A DNA stretch of 64,000 bases from Botryosphaeria dothidea (GCA_011503125.2 WWBZ02000040.1:3534001-3598000), one strand, 5' to 3'; positions 36,712-49,273 are shown, counted from the first letter of the stretch. Program-made: numbers and translations. The notes: generated by a model from the sequence alone, not told the origin.

Positions 36712-37686
36712 TGTATAAGAGCGGGTGGTTGTGTTGGATTGCGGAGAGAGGCGGATGGTGGGGTGCTTCCGCAGCAAAGAAAAGTGCGGCGGGGCTGCCG
36801 CCCGAGACCCCAAAAAGCGCCGACGAGCCACTCCGATCAATTGCGTCGATCGGAGCACGGGGGTCGCCTTCGGGATTAGCGTACGCGAACACAGAAAGCT
36901 GGCCATTCTCAGTCGGAGAAGGATTGCATGAGGGACTGTGCCTCGCAGAGGAGCCGTGACTTCTCGCTTTTCAATGTCTAAAGAACGCTGCGAGATCGTC
37001 TTCTGATGTCATACCACTCCGCGTAAACGTACAGGTGCGCATACTTCCAGCAACTCGTCGCGAATCCATGTGAGTAGGCAGTTAGAACCCACGGAATCAT
37101 TCGGCACTTCCGACGGGCTTACGGCGACTTTTAACGGAGCTTAACATAGGAGCCTCCTTGCTCACCCTGCAGTTCGCTCAGCCTCCGGCCATGCCATTCT
37201 CGAAGACAGCACAGTGCATTTTTCACCATTTTTACGCCTCTTTGTGTATCACGAATCCTATCAATTTGCTAAATGAAAGCCCGAATCGAGAGGCCAACGG
37301 CATTAAAGAATGCAACGTGCGCGAAAGCATAAAAGACTTCAGCCCGCTGTCAATTTGGTTCTCCCCCTTGCCTCATCCCCAGAAACATTAGAGCGACACG
37401 ACTTGATCATGTCGCCGGACCTAAGTGTTGACACAGCTGGTCCCACTGATGGATGCTCGGTACGGCTCCGACGACCTCACCTGATGGCCATTACTACTGA
37501 ACGAGCTGCCCCGAGCTGACCTGTGGTCGCGAAGAGTGACGCATGACCATCTGGAACCTCTCAAGATCGCGGTTCTTAGATGCCCTTGAAACGCAGGCGT
37601 GCAGGCCTTTACTAAGGGCGCTTCAAAGTACGATATCCTTCGGATGAATCCAGCCACACTTGTAGCGAGAGTCTCGTGTGTTCAGA
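36712..37686. other. intergenic, promoter of adenosine kinase
   Basis: Minus-strand promoter of adenosine kinase and 3' flank of the EST1/SMG7 gene. Nothing else recognised. Confidence 0.6.
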
Positions 37687-40501
37687 TCAACCGCCGTGTC
37701 CATTCGGCGGGGTGTGGGTGAAGGATCCACGGCTTTGACTCAAGTCCGCCCCCCAGATGCCGCTACCAGCTCCCCAAGGGTCATGTCCGAAAGGCAGCGG
37801 GCTCGTGTTTACATCGTGGGGGTAAGGGCTCATGTTCAAGTCATGAGGAATTCCCTGCACCTGACCATTGAATCCACTGCCGTTTCCAGGCATGGCATTT
37901 CCATGCAGCTGGAAGTTGGGCAAAGTGCCATCATAAGAGGCAGTGAACGGATCTGCCATCGAGCTCGAACGACCCTGCGGGATCGGATTTGGACTCCAGG
38001 AGAAAGCATTCATAGAGTTGTTCAACGAAGCATGGCGTGAATGGCTCATGCTCTGGCGTCCATAGGCACCGCTACTCACATTTAAGCCTGGTGGAACCGC
38101 CGGGGTCGACTGCATCGGCGACTCGTAGTTCTTATTCCATATATCCGATGTATTCGGCAGAGATGGAAGTGACGGCAGGTTTCGTACAGCAGGTGACGCA
38201 GTGGAGTTGCGGTGGCTGACTTCAGGCGTGCACGAAGCTTGGCTATAATTCCGGACCATGTTGACAAAATCACCAACAGTGACGGGAGTGATGCCATAAG
38301 AATGGTCGTTGATCAAAGCGGTATCCTCGAATGTCTGCTCAGGTGGCGTCGGGGGCATGTTTTCGTCCTCTTCGGGGAGAGGGTCTAGCCCGTCTTCAGG
38401 ACCAAGGAGCTCATCTACCATGCGATTCATCGCAACATCCTTTGAGATGGCAACGGAAGCAGTCTCCGAAGGAGCAACACCGTGCGACGTCTGGTCATCA
38501 GTAACAGGACCGTTGGGCTCTCCACGAGGAATTTCAACCGGCATCTCAACTGGAGCGACAGGTTCGGCCTTTTCCCCAGGACTGGACATCACCTGAGAGG
38601 GAATACCTGCTTCCTGATAAATAAAGCGCGTGCCCACGAGAGCGAGCGGAGCAGACTAGATAACCTGTCAACATGTCTCATAACTCGAAGCTCATTTGCT
38701 CTGAGGAATACCAACCTGATCCTGTGTCAACTCAAGCCCATCAACCAGAAAGTCTCGAATGCGCATCAACATCTCCATGTTGGGATGGTTGCGCTCCACC
38801 CCCTCATCGGACCATTTTGGCTTCAATTCCTCTCCCACGTACCAGATCTTCTTGGTTCTTTCCGTCACCAGTGGCTGGAATCCGATGGTCTCCACATCTT
38901 CTTCCAGCATATACTGCTCCATAGGAAGATGACTCGGTTCGAAAACGGAAACCAGAAGCGTCAAGGTTTCGGCGTAAGCTTTCCACATCTCCTGGACCTC
39001 CACCTTGGACACAGACCCTTCGAAACCCTCAATGTCGGCTGACAGAATGTGCCAGGTGTTCATAAACCATGCGCTGTACAAGCGGAGCCCCGGAAGGATG
39101 CGGCGAGCAACTGCTGTGACCTTGTCCGACAGTTGCTTGGAGTGGTCGTCCTCATTTCCATTGACATCCTCTCCAGTGAGGAATTCGAGTTCTGGTTGCA
39201 GGATCTGGAGCAAAATGAAGAAGGTTTTGACGTTCAGGCGAAGGAAATAAAAGTATGATCGCAGGTTCTGTGGTTCGGTATGGCCATCTAAAACGGTTAA
39301 TACTTTAAGCGTAGAGGGGGTTAATCTGAGACCTACTCTGAAGCTGCTCTGAGGCAAAATGTTCGGCTGAGATATTAACCAGGACGAATTTCTGCAACAG
39401 GCCGTCCAGGGATCTCTCCTTGAGCTCAACTGCGAGTTGACTCAAAACTTCATTCTCCAGTTCATCATGACCAGCGAATTCTTCCCCCTTGTAACATTTG
39501 CTGTGTAACCGCACGAACCAAGAGATGAGCGCACGGTTTGCACCATTTCCCTCTCGATTGGCCTGTCTGCCAATAAGCTCGCCCTTCTCCCAAGCTTGAA
39601 TGACTTTCTTGAACTCCAATTCCAGGTTGCCCTTGGCCGCCGGATGTGGTTCCTTGGTTGCGAGAGAACGATAGAGATGGTATGTGGCGCGGAAATGGCT
39701 ACCGTCTGCGAGTGCAATGACCGCCTGCTGGTTGTGCGAAATACCGGATTCGGGGTAAATGGAATTTGCAAGGCCGTAATATCCAACAGCATGACTCCAG
39801 TTTCGATCCTTTTCCTGTCTTTGAAGTTCACGGTAGCGGGAGAGGTCTCCTAGCTGGATTACAGTTTGATATAGCGACGATTTGACCTGACGTTTAATCT
39901 CTGGGGAGACGTTCGGGACGAGGGTCTCGCGAGAGACTATACACTGTGAGCGTTATGATGCGGAGATTAAAGGGCGATGAACCCACAATCGCTCTTCCAT
40001 GTCCTCGCGATCTTGCGTAACTCCGGGATCCCTCCGAAGGTACGGTCCAAGCGGAGAATGTATTGACGGTAGAAGCGCTGGCTGGCTTTGATGAACTCGA
40101 GATACTGCTTCGTGACGAGGCGTGTTTCAACGGCCTTGTTCTTGCCTTCCTTGTTCAACTATCGGCGAAAAATTATTGTCAGCAAGGCCCGATTTCGTCG
40201 TCGCCAGACTGGAGAACGATAAGCGCATACCAAGCTCAGCTGCTTGCGGAAATTGACATTGACCTTGCTATGGGCTGCCCACAGCAAGGCCTCGATTTTG
40301 TGCTCGAAAGCATATTGGAAATCGGCGAATATAGTATTTTCACACGCGACGCGAAAGCTAGCCGTGGATTAGCAGCGGTTGAGGGTGGATGGTGCGGAGG
40401 GCGCACTCGGTGAGGAGAGATGCTATCTCCGCATGTTGGTTGTTTTTCTGGGCGAGCTTGGCGTTCAAATCGTGTTCAATCTTACGAGCGAGCCTATGCA
40501 T
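37687..40501 (-). CDS. EST1/SMG7-family protein (telomerase-associated or nonsense-mediated decay)
   Basis: A TPR-type adaptor binding phosphoproteins or nucleic acid in telomere maintenance or nonsense-mediated mRNA decay. Minus-strand exons: 40501-40407, 40357-40231, 40158-39987, 39936-39337, 39287-38716 and 38655-37687; 844 residues. The N-terminal 14-3-3-like/TPR domain includes DFRVACENTIFADFQYAFEH, KQYLEFIKASQRFYRQYI and YQTVIQLGDLSRYRE. The EST1 DNA/RNA-binding domain includes YYGLANSIYPESGISHNQQA, ATYHLYRSLATKEPHPAAKG and LEFKKVIQAW. The C-terminal 300 residues are low complexity. Several donors (GTGCGC, GTGGGT, GTTGGT) are weak, but each join was fixed by phase and family pattern. 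The start MHRLARKIEHDL is the first in-frame ATG; a further upstream exon cannot be excluded. A 17-codon upstream ORF lies at 40687-40634. Confidence 0.85.
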
Positions 40502-41261
40502 GGTGTTCAGCGGGCAGGGCTTTAGAATAGGCGATGCAAAGGGTAGCGCACGTCGCGGCTTGCTCAGCGGATGGGGCCATGCCTCGGTCGGGATCGGTAG
40601 CTCATGTAGCACCTCGCGGTCGGCCACGAGCGGTCAGAAGTTGAAGAAGCGGAACTGCGGGCGTGAGTGGGAGCCGTCACGATCCATGCCGCTGTCTCCC
40701 TGGAGCACGCAACAACAGGCAGCGGCGGGTCGAAGGGAATCGAGGCGGGTGGCGGGCTGGAAAAAGTTCCAGAGGCAGCGGGGCGGATGAGACAGCGGGG
40801 AAGAATCGGAGGAAAGGGTGGAAGAGCTGCTTGGGCGCGGAGCAGCTTTAGCAGCTCGGTGAGAGAGAGAGAGGTGCCGCGGCGCGGACGGGCGTTGGGT
40901 CACGGACGTTGGAAGATGAATGACTGGAGAACAGCTCCACAAGCAAGCGAATCAGAGCCGCGCCGCCCTGCCGGGGCCAAGCACGAAGCACCACATCATT
41001 CATCCACAACGCCTGCGCAACCCTGCCCAGCTCTTAAATACCACTCGCCAACCGCTTGCCGCCGCTTGCTGAGGGCAATCGACGCGCCCAACGGAACACC
41101 TGTTTGCCGCCCAGCTGCGGCGCCTCGTCTGCAACTCGCCCGCCTTCCGAAACACCATTAATCTTACCCAACGGTCGCACCGCGCCGAGCTATTGACAGG
41201 GTCCTGCGGCGTGGCGCAGCCTCTGCCTCGTTTCCCAAGTAATCCTCTCTGAACGCCAACC
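40502..41261. promoter_or_regulatory. divergent promoter, EST1/SMG7 and ZNF511-like genes
   Basis: Head-to-head spacer of 760 bases, GC-rich. On the minus strand it contains a 17-codon ATG-to-stop frame (40687-40634) that would be an upstream ORF if transcription starts beyond it. Confidence 0.5.
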
Positions 41262-42509
41262 ATGGTCAAGCGCTCACGCGAAGCCTCTGCTGAGCCCGAG
41301 CCAGAAGCAGACGTGCTGCACAGAGACTCGCCCGCCTCCGCGCCGCAAACGCCGCGAGACGAACAGCCGCCCCATGCCGTCAAATACGTCCACGTCGACG
41401 CGGCCAATGCCTCCGCGCCAAATCCGACCGTCATGAAGTGCCAGTTACCCGGTCACAGGCCCCTCGAGTTCGCTTCATATGGAGAGTACGACATTCACTA
41501 TCAGAAAACTCACGTGAATCGTTGCTCAGAGTGCGACAAGAATTTCCCCTCAGAGCTAATCCTAAATCTGCATCTTGCCGAGATTCACAATCCAATCAAT
41601 GAAGCCCGTAAGGCAAGGGGTGAGAAGATCGTAAGTTCCTTTCATCATGAAGCAGCAATCATGTACTAATATCTGCACAGTATGCCTGCTTCGCCGAGGG
41701 TTGTGATAAGGTGTGCTCCGAGCCGCATAAGCGGAGGATGCACATGGTTTCGAAGCATCATTTTCCAAAGGTATAGCTCAGCTTTCCGTCGCTCTCTTCG
41801 GCACTTCCCTCGGACTCACTTGACTATAGGACTACGACTTTACTATCATCAAGGATGGCATTGACGGCCGCAACTCAATGCTTCATAGTAGCAGGCATGA
41901 TGTCTACACTCTCCAGTCTAGGCAGAAAGGGGCCGAGAAGCCTAAAGCAAAGGCAGAGGGAAAAAAGGTCGCGAAGAGCCATATAATCTTCGATGAAGAC
42001 GGCAAGACACCGATGAATCTCAACGCAGAAACAACTCCCAAGGAAGATGCGATGGACATTGTTGGCCCAACTAATAAGGATCCTCCTGGTGCTATTCCTA
42101 ACCAGGACGTCGAGATGGAGACCGACGAAAGCTCCCGAACTGACGGTCTCGCTATGTCAAAGCATGCCACCGACCCACCTCGTTCGGACAGGGATAAGAG
42201 TAGTCAGAAGAAAGGCAAACAGAGGAAGATCAACGCAAGGGAAAACATGGCGAAGAGGTTTCTGTTCTACCAGCACCGGACCCAGTAATGTGTCTTCCAA
42301 GGACCCCAAAGACTCTCCTGATGATCCTATGGAAGGTCTCACTGCGTCCATGTCTTCTCTCAAAATTTGTCCCACCAAGTATTCGCTTTGGCAGAGGAGG
42401 CAGAGGAGGTAGGGAAGAGGCCGTGGAGGCTTCGCAAGAAGCTAAGATCGAAGCCCCACAATCTCAGAGTTACAGCATAGCTGGCCAATTGCACCCACTA
42501 GTGAGTTGA
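41262..42509 (+). CDS. ZNF511-like C2H2 zinc-finger protein, C-terminus apparently frameshifted
   Basis: Exons are 41262-41630, 41681-41770 and from 41830. Three C2H2-type units follow the pattern of metazoan ZNF511: CQLPGHRPLEFASYGEYDIH, then NRCSECDKNFPSELILNLHL and YACFAEGCDKVCSEPHKRRM, followed by FPKDYDFTIIKDGIDG. As given, frame 1 stops at 42286-42288, giving 305 residues. The conserved tail DPMEGLTASMSSL and KFVPPSIRFGRGGRGG lies in the next two frames, up to 42509. Ignoring one base near 42242-42290 and one in the A-run 42362-42365 would give a continuous 378-residue product, so sequence errors are the likely cause. Probably nuclear; the target is unknown. Confidence 0.78.
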
Positions 42510-43128
42510 CGACAATCAAGGTCGACTCATTCTTCACAAATGGCAAGGTGGGTTGATTGCAGGACCCATCGAAGCTCTCAGAGTAGTTCCGGCTCGCGAA
42601 ATCCTTTTTCTCTTTACAGGCCATGGCATTTACCTGCTTCCCGGTGCTGATAGCCGGAAGCCTGGTGCTGAACAATAACCTCGACGAACACCAGAACAGC
42701 AACATTGACCTCAGTCTACAGTTGCCTACTCTCTTCCTTGACACCAAAGAAACCGGGCCCTATCACCTTTTCACACAACAGGTCAACCAGTACTTTTCAG
42801 TGCATACGTACCTATATTAGCATTTGTCTCGACAAATAAAATCAACCACACGAACTGCATTGCATTCATGCAGGAAAAATATTCAGGATTAATATCTTCT
42901 ATACAACTAATGAACCCTTCGAACCTCATGCTATGCGTTTTTATTCAACCCAACATACCGTGCATTTCTTCCAGTCCGCAAAAATGCATCATCTCTTTGT
43001 CATCAACACAGAGCTCTTTACTGTCTCACCTCCCAGTCACCATTTGAACGCTCCATCCTACCCTTCAAATGCATAAACGAGCCTCCATACCCATATCTTT
43101 TCTCCTTCACTTCAAAGCGCAGCCCATC
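42510..43128. other. intergenic between convergent genes
   Basis: Tail-to-tail spacer, AT-rich. Nothing recognised. Confidence 0.65.
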
Positions 43129-44924
43129 TCAACCCCCAGCGGCGAACTGGCTCTTCGCCCTGAGCGCCTTCCCATACTTCCACAACAACACGGGCGCCGG
43201 CACGCCCAGCCCCAGCCCTATAAACCCCAACAAGCTATTACCCCACCCATCCCCCAACGCCTGGTACATATACGGCGCAAAACAACGGGAACCGAACCCC
43301 GCCAAGCTTCGCAGCACCGTCGCCGCGCCGATCGCGCTCGCCGCAAACATCGTGTACGAATCGACCAAATACGTCTGTATGCACTGGAACGCGACGATAA
43401 TGCCAGCCGAGAAGATGGCCGCGCCGATGTTCGGCATGATCCAATGCACGCCCGCCTCGGCGGACCAGCCGTACCAGAACAGGCCGATCGGGACGAGCAG
43501 CGAGCCGGGGAGCATCAGCGGGACGCGGAACTCGGGCAGCCCCTGCCCGCCGTTTTGGTGCTTGAGGCGCACGTAGATGCGGTCGTTGAGGCGGGCGGCG
43601 ACCTGGACGCCGACGAAGAAGCCGAGGGCGAGCGAGATGTAGTTGAGGCCGCCGATGCCGATGCTCTCGTGGTAGGTGGTGGTCCAGAGGGTGGGGAAGG
43701 TGGAGAGGACGAGGTACATGAGGCCGTACAGGAAAGCCATCTGGAAGAGACGTCAGCGCATGAGGGATCGGAAGAAGAGGGGGTGGGCTTACGTATATCG
43801 CGAGGAACTGGATGATGGGCTGGGTGAAGAGCAGGCGGAAGGGCCGGATGAGGGCGATGCCCAGGACCTTGGAGAGGGTTTTGTCCGACTCGAATTCGGA
43901 GCGCAGCGTCGCGTTGCCCGTCTCTTTGCGCTGGCGCGCGGCTTTCCACTTGAGCAGGACGGGCGCGTACGTTTCTTGGAGGTAGAAGAAGCCGAAGAGC
44001 TGGATCACGGCGTCGCACATGCTGGTCGCCCAGAAGACCCAGCGCCAGGTCGTGTTCTGCGCGACGAAGCCGCCGGCGATGGGGCCGGCGGCTGGGCCGA
44101 TGAGCGGGGCGAGGCTGTACACGCTGATGGCCTTGCCACGCTCCTCTGGCTTGAACATGTCTGACAGGGTTCCACCGCCAATGGCGAGGGGAGCGGAGCC
44201 GCCAAGGCCTGACAGGAATCGGAAGGCCATCATCTGGCCTTTGGTCTGAGCAAACCCGCATCCTAGGTTCCAGGCTAGGTAGAAGCCGTTCGCCAGTTGC
44301 AGAACAATAACTCTGCCGTAAACCTCTGACAGAGGCCCGAGAATTAGGGGTCCAACGGCATAGGCGAGGACGAAAATAGACAACATGAGAGCTGATTCAA
44401 TCTCGGCCGTGACACCGAGGTCTTTTGAAATGGAAGTCAACGCGGGAGCGACCATGGAAGAAGAAACGGGGGAGATGAAGGTGAAAGAAGAGACAACCAG
44501 GCACGCAGCCCATTTGCGACGGATAGGCCAATTCTTTGGGTTGGCAGGATCGTCGGGTCCTTCCCAAGAGACGATGTTTGGGTCTTTCGGAGGAGGCTCC
44601 GCTTTTGCTTCTTCCCTGCAGGATCGCCTTTTTCCACATCTCTACATCCGGAATGCCGTCGCGAACTTCGGGGATTTCGATGCTGCCGTCGTCGTCTTTT
44701 TTCTCGGCTTCTGATTCGTCGATGGTGCGGTGAGAAGCGGAGCGTGGAGGATTATTGTTGTTGTCTTCTGTTTCTGATTCACCAGCTGCATGTTGGTGGT
44801 GATATATGCTGTGGTCGTCGATATGGTGTGCCGAGTAAAGGCGTTGGAGCTGTGGGCTCGGGGGTCGGGAGGGACGACTCTTTGTTCGGGATAGGGACAA
44901 GCGACTGGGGTGTTCGTCGGCCAT
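43129..44924 (-). CDS. MFS transporter, DHA1 family (second copy), one apparent frameshift
   Basis: Minus-strand exons are 44924-43793 and 43740-43129 (intron 43792-43741, GTAAGC). The tail MADEHPSRLSLSRTKSRP...SIEIPEVRDGIPDVE and the segment EPPPKDPNIVSWEGPDDPAN-PKNWP before helix 1 are in different frames. No intron of sensible length bridges them, but ignoring one G in the GGG at 44614-44616 (plus-strand CCC) makes one frame of 580 residues. Family motifs include GPLSEVYGRV (motif A region) and LAPLIGPAAGPIAGGFV (antiporter motif C). About twelve helices can be counted. The second DHA1 transporter in the window differs clearly from the first in sequence and is not a recent duplicate. Likely function is export of small organic compounds at the plasma membrane. 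Confidence 0.85.
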
Positions 44925-46050
44925 GGTTGCTTGGCATGCAAGCTTCGGTATAGGGCTGAAAGCTTAGCAAAACTCAATCAGGCAAAGGCAATCTGAAAGA
45001 GCAGTGTCGGTAATCGGGAATTGGGCGACAGCCGGGGGGAAATGGCGTCAAGAGGGGCCATGGCCTGTCTACCTATATAGGAACGAGGCAGTCATGATTT
45101 GTGCAAGTTGAATGTCCGGGAATGCATACAGCCGATGATCTTGCACATTTTTTTTCTTAGAAGAGGCAGGTGCACCTGCATGGGGCGGCGGGACGGGAAC
45201 GGAGAACGGACAAGCTGACGGCTCCGTGCGCCACTCCGAAGCGGCCATTCGGCACACGACAGCACTGCCGGAGAAACCTGCCTATATCCTCTGGATCTCC
45301 TGGATTTAAAAATGGATGCTCAGCCAAACAGATACGAACAGATACATCAAGCCCAGCCTCTTTGCAGGTCAAAAATACGCATTTCTGTTGCGCAAACAAA
45401 GAGACAATCGGGCGGCCTCACTATGACGTTTCCGGGTCCTTTCGTGTGACCTTTCCCAAGAGGGCTAGTTCGTGGACTTAAGGGCCATGCCAAACACCGA
45501 GACTCCGCGTCTATGAATGGGCTGCTGCCACTCAGGAGTATCTCCGTCTCGTTGCTCTGCTTTCACTTTTTTTTTTTTTAGCCCTATTGCGGTAAGGGGA
45601 CGGGTACGAAGGGCTGACACCAGCATAGTGCGCCTAACCTGCGCTCACCTGCGACTGCGATCCGGTTCCGGAGGCCGAAGGTGATATGAGGTCAGCACGA
45701 GGCTCGACTTCAGCCGTGGGGTCACGGTGATGGGTTGGGGACAGCCATGAACCATTCGCGGCGTGAAGGCATACACCAATGTTCCCCGCTGCCCTCAACA
45801 ATTCCAAGCGCGTGTCGGCGTCGGTCCTGACGGGAATTCCGTCCGACCGATCGTCCGGTAGGATTTCTGTCCTTGCGGCTTGCAGTTGCGCTACTTCACA
45901 TAGTCTCCGACAGTCATCTGTCAATTTTCGCTGTAACCTCGTGCTTACAACCAATGCTAGGCTATTCCATCAAGACGCCGTACCAATTCAAACTCAGAAA
46001 TACCACCAGGGATGCTCAACATCCTCCCCAAACCATAGCGCAACGAACCT
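44925..46050. other. intergenic, promoter of second DHA1 gene
   Basis: Minus-strand promoter of the transporter and 3' flank of the next gene. Holds a T-run of 13 near 45567-45579. A frame without ATG at 45634-45954 is not convincing. Confidence 0.55.
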
Positions 46051-46713
46051 CTACCTCCACTCGCACCTCAACGAATCGCCCTTCCCAATAACCAAAAACA
46101 GCCTCTTCCCCTCCTCCGCCTCCCTCGCAGCCAGCCGCCTCGAGAGCCTCGCAAACTCCTCAACCCGCTCGAACTTCAGCACGACCCCGCGCGCGCGCTC
46201 GCGCCGCAGCCGCCTCCTCCTCGCCTCCAACCCCCTCACCAGCTCCCTGTACCCGTCGGCCCTATCCACGAACCTCAGCACGATGCGCCTGCGCCGCCTC
46301 GCCCCGACGCGCCTCCGCTCCGCGCCTGCGCCCTCCCGCACGCCCGCCCCGCACCTCTTCCCCCTCGCCTTCACCGGCGGCGCGTTGCGGACGTGCAGGT
46401 CGCCGAGGCGCCGCAGCTGCTGCTCGACGGCGGCGGCGGCGGCGGCGGCGACGCACCGCGCGGAGCGGCGGCGCAGCAGCAGCAGCAGCAGCTCGGCGGT
46501 CGTGCGCGGCGAGATGGAGTCGTCGAAGCGCGCGAGCGCGGGCTGCTGCCACGCGCACGTGTTGCAGGTCGGCTCGAAGCAGGGCGTCGCGAGCGTGATG
46601 GTGTTTTTGGCGTAGCCGAAGCGGTAGAGCGGCTTGCCGCAGTTGGTGCGGCGGGGTGCGGCTTGTACAGATGGTGATGATGATGATGCTACTGCTGCGG
46701 AGGCGGTGCTCAT
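46051..46713 (-). CDS. hypothetical Arg/Ala-rich protein with N-terminal Cys cluster, 220 residues
   Basis: A single-exon frame from ATG to stop. The N-terminus is Ser/Ala-rich, then a Cys segment RRTNCGKPLYRFGYAKNTIT leads to TPCFEPTCNTCAW, a possible metal site of C-x(22)-C-x4-C-x2-C. The C-terminal half is extremely rich in Arg, Ala, Glu and Leu, and the DNA there is very GC-rich, so part of the frame may be open by composition alone. It ends FLVIGKGDSLRCEWR. I do not recognise it; similar short Cys proteins without known function are common in this fungal group. Confidence 0.55.
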   Translation of the reverse strand: MSTASAAVASSSSPSVQAAPRRTNCGKPLYRFGYAKNTITLATPCFEPTCNTCAWQQPALARFDDSISPRTTAELLLLLLRRRSARCVAAAAAAAVEQQLRRLGDLHVRNAPPVKARGKRCGAGVREGAGAERRRVGARRRRRIVLRFVDRADGYRELVRGLEARRRRLRRERARGVVLKFERVEEFARLSRRLAAREAEEGKRLFLVIGKGDSLRCEWR

Positions 46714-47125
46714 GGTGACTTTTTTTTCTTTTGTGTGTGAATTAATTGTGGAAAGCTGTTGGTGATGAAGGAAGGAAGAGAGAAAGACTGGAATGAGTGA
46801 CGGGGCGGTGTTTCGTGGAAGTGTTATCGACTATTGTTGCTGTTGATGGAATGGGTGAAGCTGCCAGAGCTTTCAAAGGTGAGAAACGCGGAACTTGAAA
46901 ATTCACGAAGCGAGAAGGATGAATGTGAAGTACATGTGAGTGTGCCATGGAAATATTCTACATCTAGATTGAGGTGAGGTATAAAGCCTTTGTTCTCAAC
47001 GTCAAAGCTTTGTCGTCCATTGTTGGATGTCGATCATGAGAACAAGGGAAACCAAATTTAGCGGCGAACAAGGCATCTCTAGACGTTTGAGCCACAAGAA
47101 ACACGTGACAAGACCTACCACCAAT
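46714..47125. other. intergenic
   Basis: Promoter of the Arg/Ala-rich protein gene (minus strand) and 3' flank of the membrane protein gene. Nothing recognised. Confidence 0.6.
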
Positions 47126-49273
47126 TCAGGGCGCACTTCTTTCTTCACCAAGCAAACTGCTCGAGCTCCGTTGGGTCCTGTGCATCCATGCCTGAGCAAT
47201 AGCAGATCTTGTACGCCAATTTCGACTCCATAATCTCCCGTGAATCTTCAATTCCACCAACTCATCGAAGTTGATTATGTGAAGGTGGTAGAGACATTGC
47301 ATCAAACTTAGGGGAACCTGGGTTTCAGAGAACCGCATCCCATCACGGAGGTGGCTGGCAACATGCTCCATCTCCGCATGCCATGCGTTCCTGACATCAC
47401 CATCATCATCGGCAAAGTCGTAGCGTTGAATACAGAATGGGCAGGCGGAGGAGTTTGGTGGCGGCGTGTCTCTGAAATGGCCCAATGAATGTACCTTCCA
47501 TACGTCCTCATCCTCCGTTTCAAAATCGCAACCAAGGAACCAGAAGAAACACTCCAGCTTTGTCGGGTCAGCAGGGGTCATTTGTCGTTCAAGTACACCA
47601 TCGTTTCCTCTTCGGAGATTGAAGCAGCCTTGATGCACGTTGCTGGCTAGATCCGTGTCAACTGAGCTTTCTTTTGCGGACGAGAATGAGGTCAGAGATG
47701 GTGGCGATGGCGGAGGCGGCGGACCATTCTCGCGTTGCCCGACAAATGAAGTTTGACGAGACAGACACTGCATTTCCGACGGGAAGGGGCGCCTTCGGCG
47801 CACAACGGTAGTGAAAGTATCTTTTGCAGGTCGTTTTTCCGAGGTTTCCGCGCCCGTTGTAAATGCATTTTCCGCTGACTGTCTTCCAGCTCGGGCCTCT
47901 AGAGTGCTTTCCAAGAGTGCTTGCCTCTGATCGCAGACTAGAGTTCTGCTTGAATCAATAATTTGGCCACGTTCAACGTCCGTACAGGCAAGACGGCATA
48001 GTTCCTTGAGTCTTCGAAGACTTCGTCGCGACCTTGCCAGCAACACAGCCATGATGGTAAAGGCCAGCCACAAGCCAGAAATCAACGAGAAGAGGGTAAG
48101 GCCTTGGAAGTAATGTTTCTCCTGGACCTTCATGGAAGAATCTGGCACCCCTCTGTATGCAAGATGTGGTGGCGGAGGAAGATCCTTGTCAAGTGCATCC
48201 TGGCAGGAGGGCGGAATACCTGACCCACCCGCTATCTAAGGCTTGTGAGTTTCAATACGCCAATCACGATGGTGGAACTTACCAGGTCCTTACACGCCTC
48301 TTTGAAATCTTTCTTTGCTGTCCACTTGGCAAGTCGAAGAGCCTGGTCAGAAGTTTCCTGGTCTCTGAAAGCCGGGGCCAGGGCAATGAAAGAGATGCTC
48401 ATGGTGGCGCATACAACCATCCAGCCGATATTCGCAATCGTTTTCCCGGAGAGATTGAACATGTTTCTCGATTGTGATGGGAAAGCCAGAATGTGAACAA
48501 GGAGCCAGCGGATGGCCGCCACAATCGCGGAGGTCGCTCTGATCGGACGAGCACTCACGGGATCTTCCAATGTGGCCCCCTCATTGGGTGTCCCGTTCAA
48601 TTCCTCCGGCGGATCAAATAGATCTTCAGGGATCTCAATTATACACGGAGTGTCCGATGCGTGTTGCACCATTGTTGCTGGTGTGGGTTCTTGCACGACA
48701 GAAAAGCTTGTAGTAGTGATTATCGGTGTTGGTTCTACTATTTGAGCACTTGAATGCCGGCGCAGCCTTGTTGGAAGCATCACCGGTACGCCTCCAGAGC
48801 TGTTTGAACTGCAGATATCTGGAGATTGAACCTCAGACTGATCGGCTATAGATGAAAGATCATCTTGCACGTCCGCAACGACGTAAGGTGAGCTTCTCCG
48901 ATCATCGTCCGATGTGATTTGTGTATGGTTGAATGCAATTTTGCCCCGGCGGTCTTTATCAGCCTTTCGTAGCTCTTGAAATGCTTCTTTCAGACTTTCT
49001 TTCATGTATGTCCGCTCCAGGAATGAAGAGGGTGGGGCATTGGACCATTCTTCAAGAGCTGAGTAGTCGGGTATCCGTTCCAGGACGTCTTCGGACAGGA
49101 GCACACGGGTGGGGTCCAGAACGAACGGACCCCCATCCTCGCTTGAATATGGCTGACTTTCATCTGAGGCAGGTAAGCTTTTGATTGGTCCCTGAGAGAG
49201 GGCTGAATTCCGAACCAAGAGGCCGCAGGTGCTGCAGACGTATCCAATCTTCAACGTAGTCACTTTGCGTCAT
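47126..49273 (-). CDS. multi-pass membrane protein with C-terminal Cys/His (zinc-finger-like) region, unknown
   Basis: Minus-strand exons, proposed: 49273-49216, 49163-48283 and 48199-47126; 670 residues. The last join (GTAAGT to CTGCCAG) reads CKDLDALDKDLPPPPHLAYR in phase. The first intron (GTTCGG donor) is weaker but supplies the only upstream ATG in phase (MTQSDYVEDWIRLQHLRPL). Hydrophobic segments are AAIRWLLVHILAF, NIGWMVVCATMSISFIALAP and GLTLFSLISGLWLAFTIMAV. After a low-complexity Pro-rich stretch come two Cys/His units, ECFFWFLGCDFETEDEDVWK...H..GHF and ACPFCIQRYDFADDDGDVRN-AWHAEMEHVASH, the kind of C2H2-like pair found in fungal regulatory proteins. A membrane-tethered binding protein is possible; I know no characterised relative. 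Confidence 0.65.

Noticed and set aside
43129..44924. Second transporter called as a pseudogene
   Set aside because: A single base accounts for the break and all other motifs are intact; similar one-base problems affect neighbouring genes, so error is likelier.
45634..45954. 106-codon open frame on the minus strand
   Set aside because: It has no ATG, and no splice partner could be found.
46051..46713. Third member of the PCGANC family
   Set aside because: The protein has a Cys cluster (CFEPTCNTC), but the spacing and surrounding residues do not align with the divergent pair.
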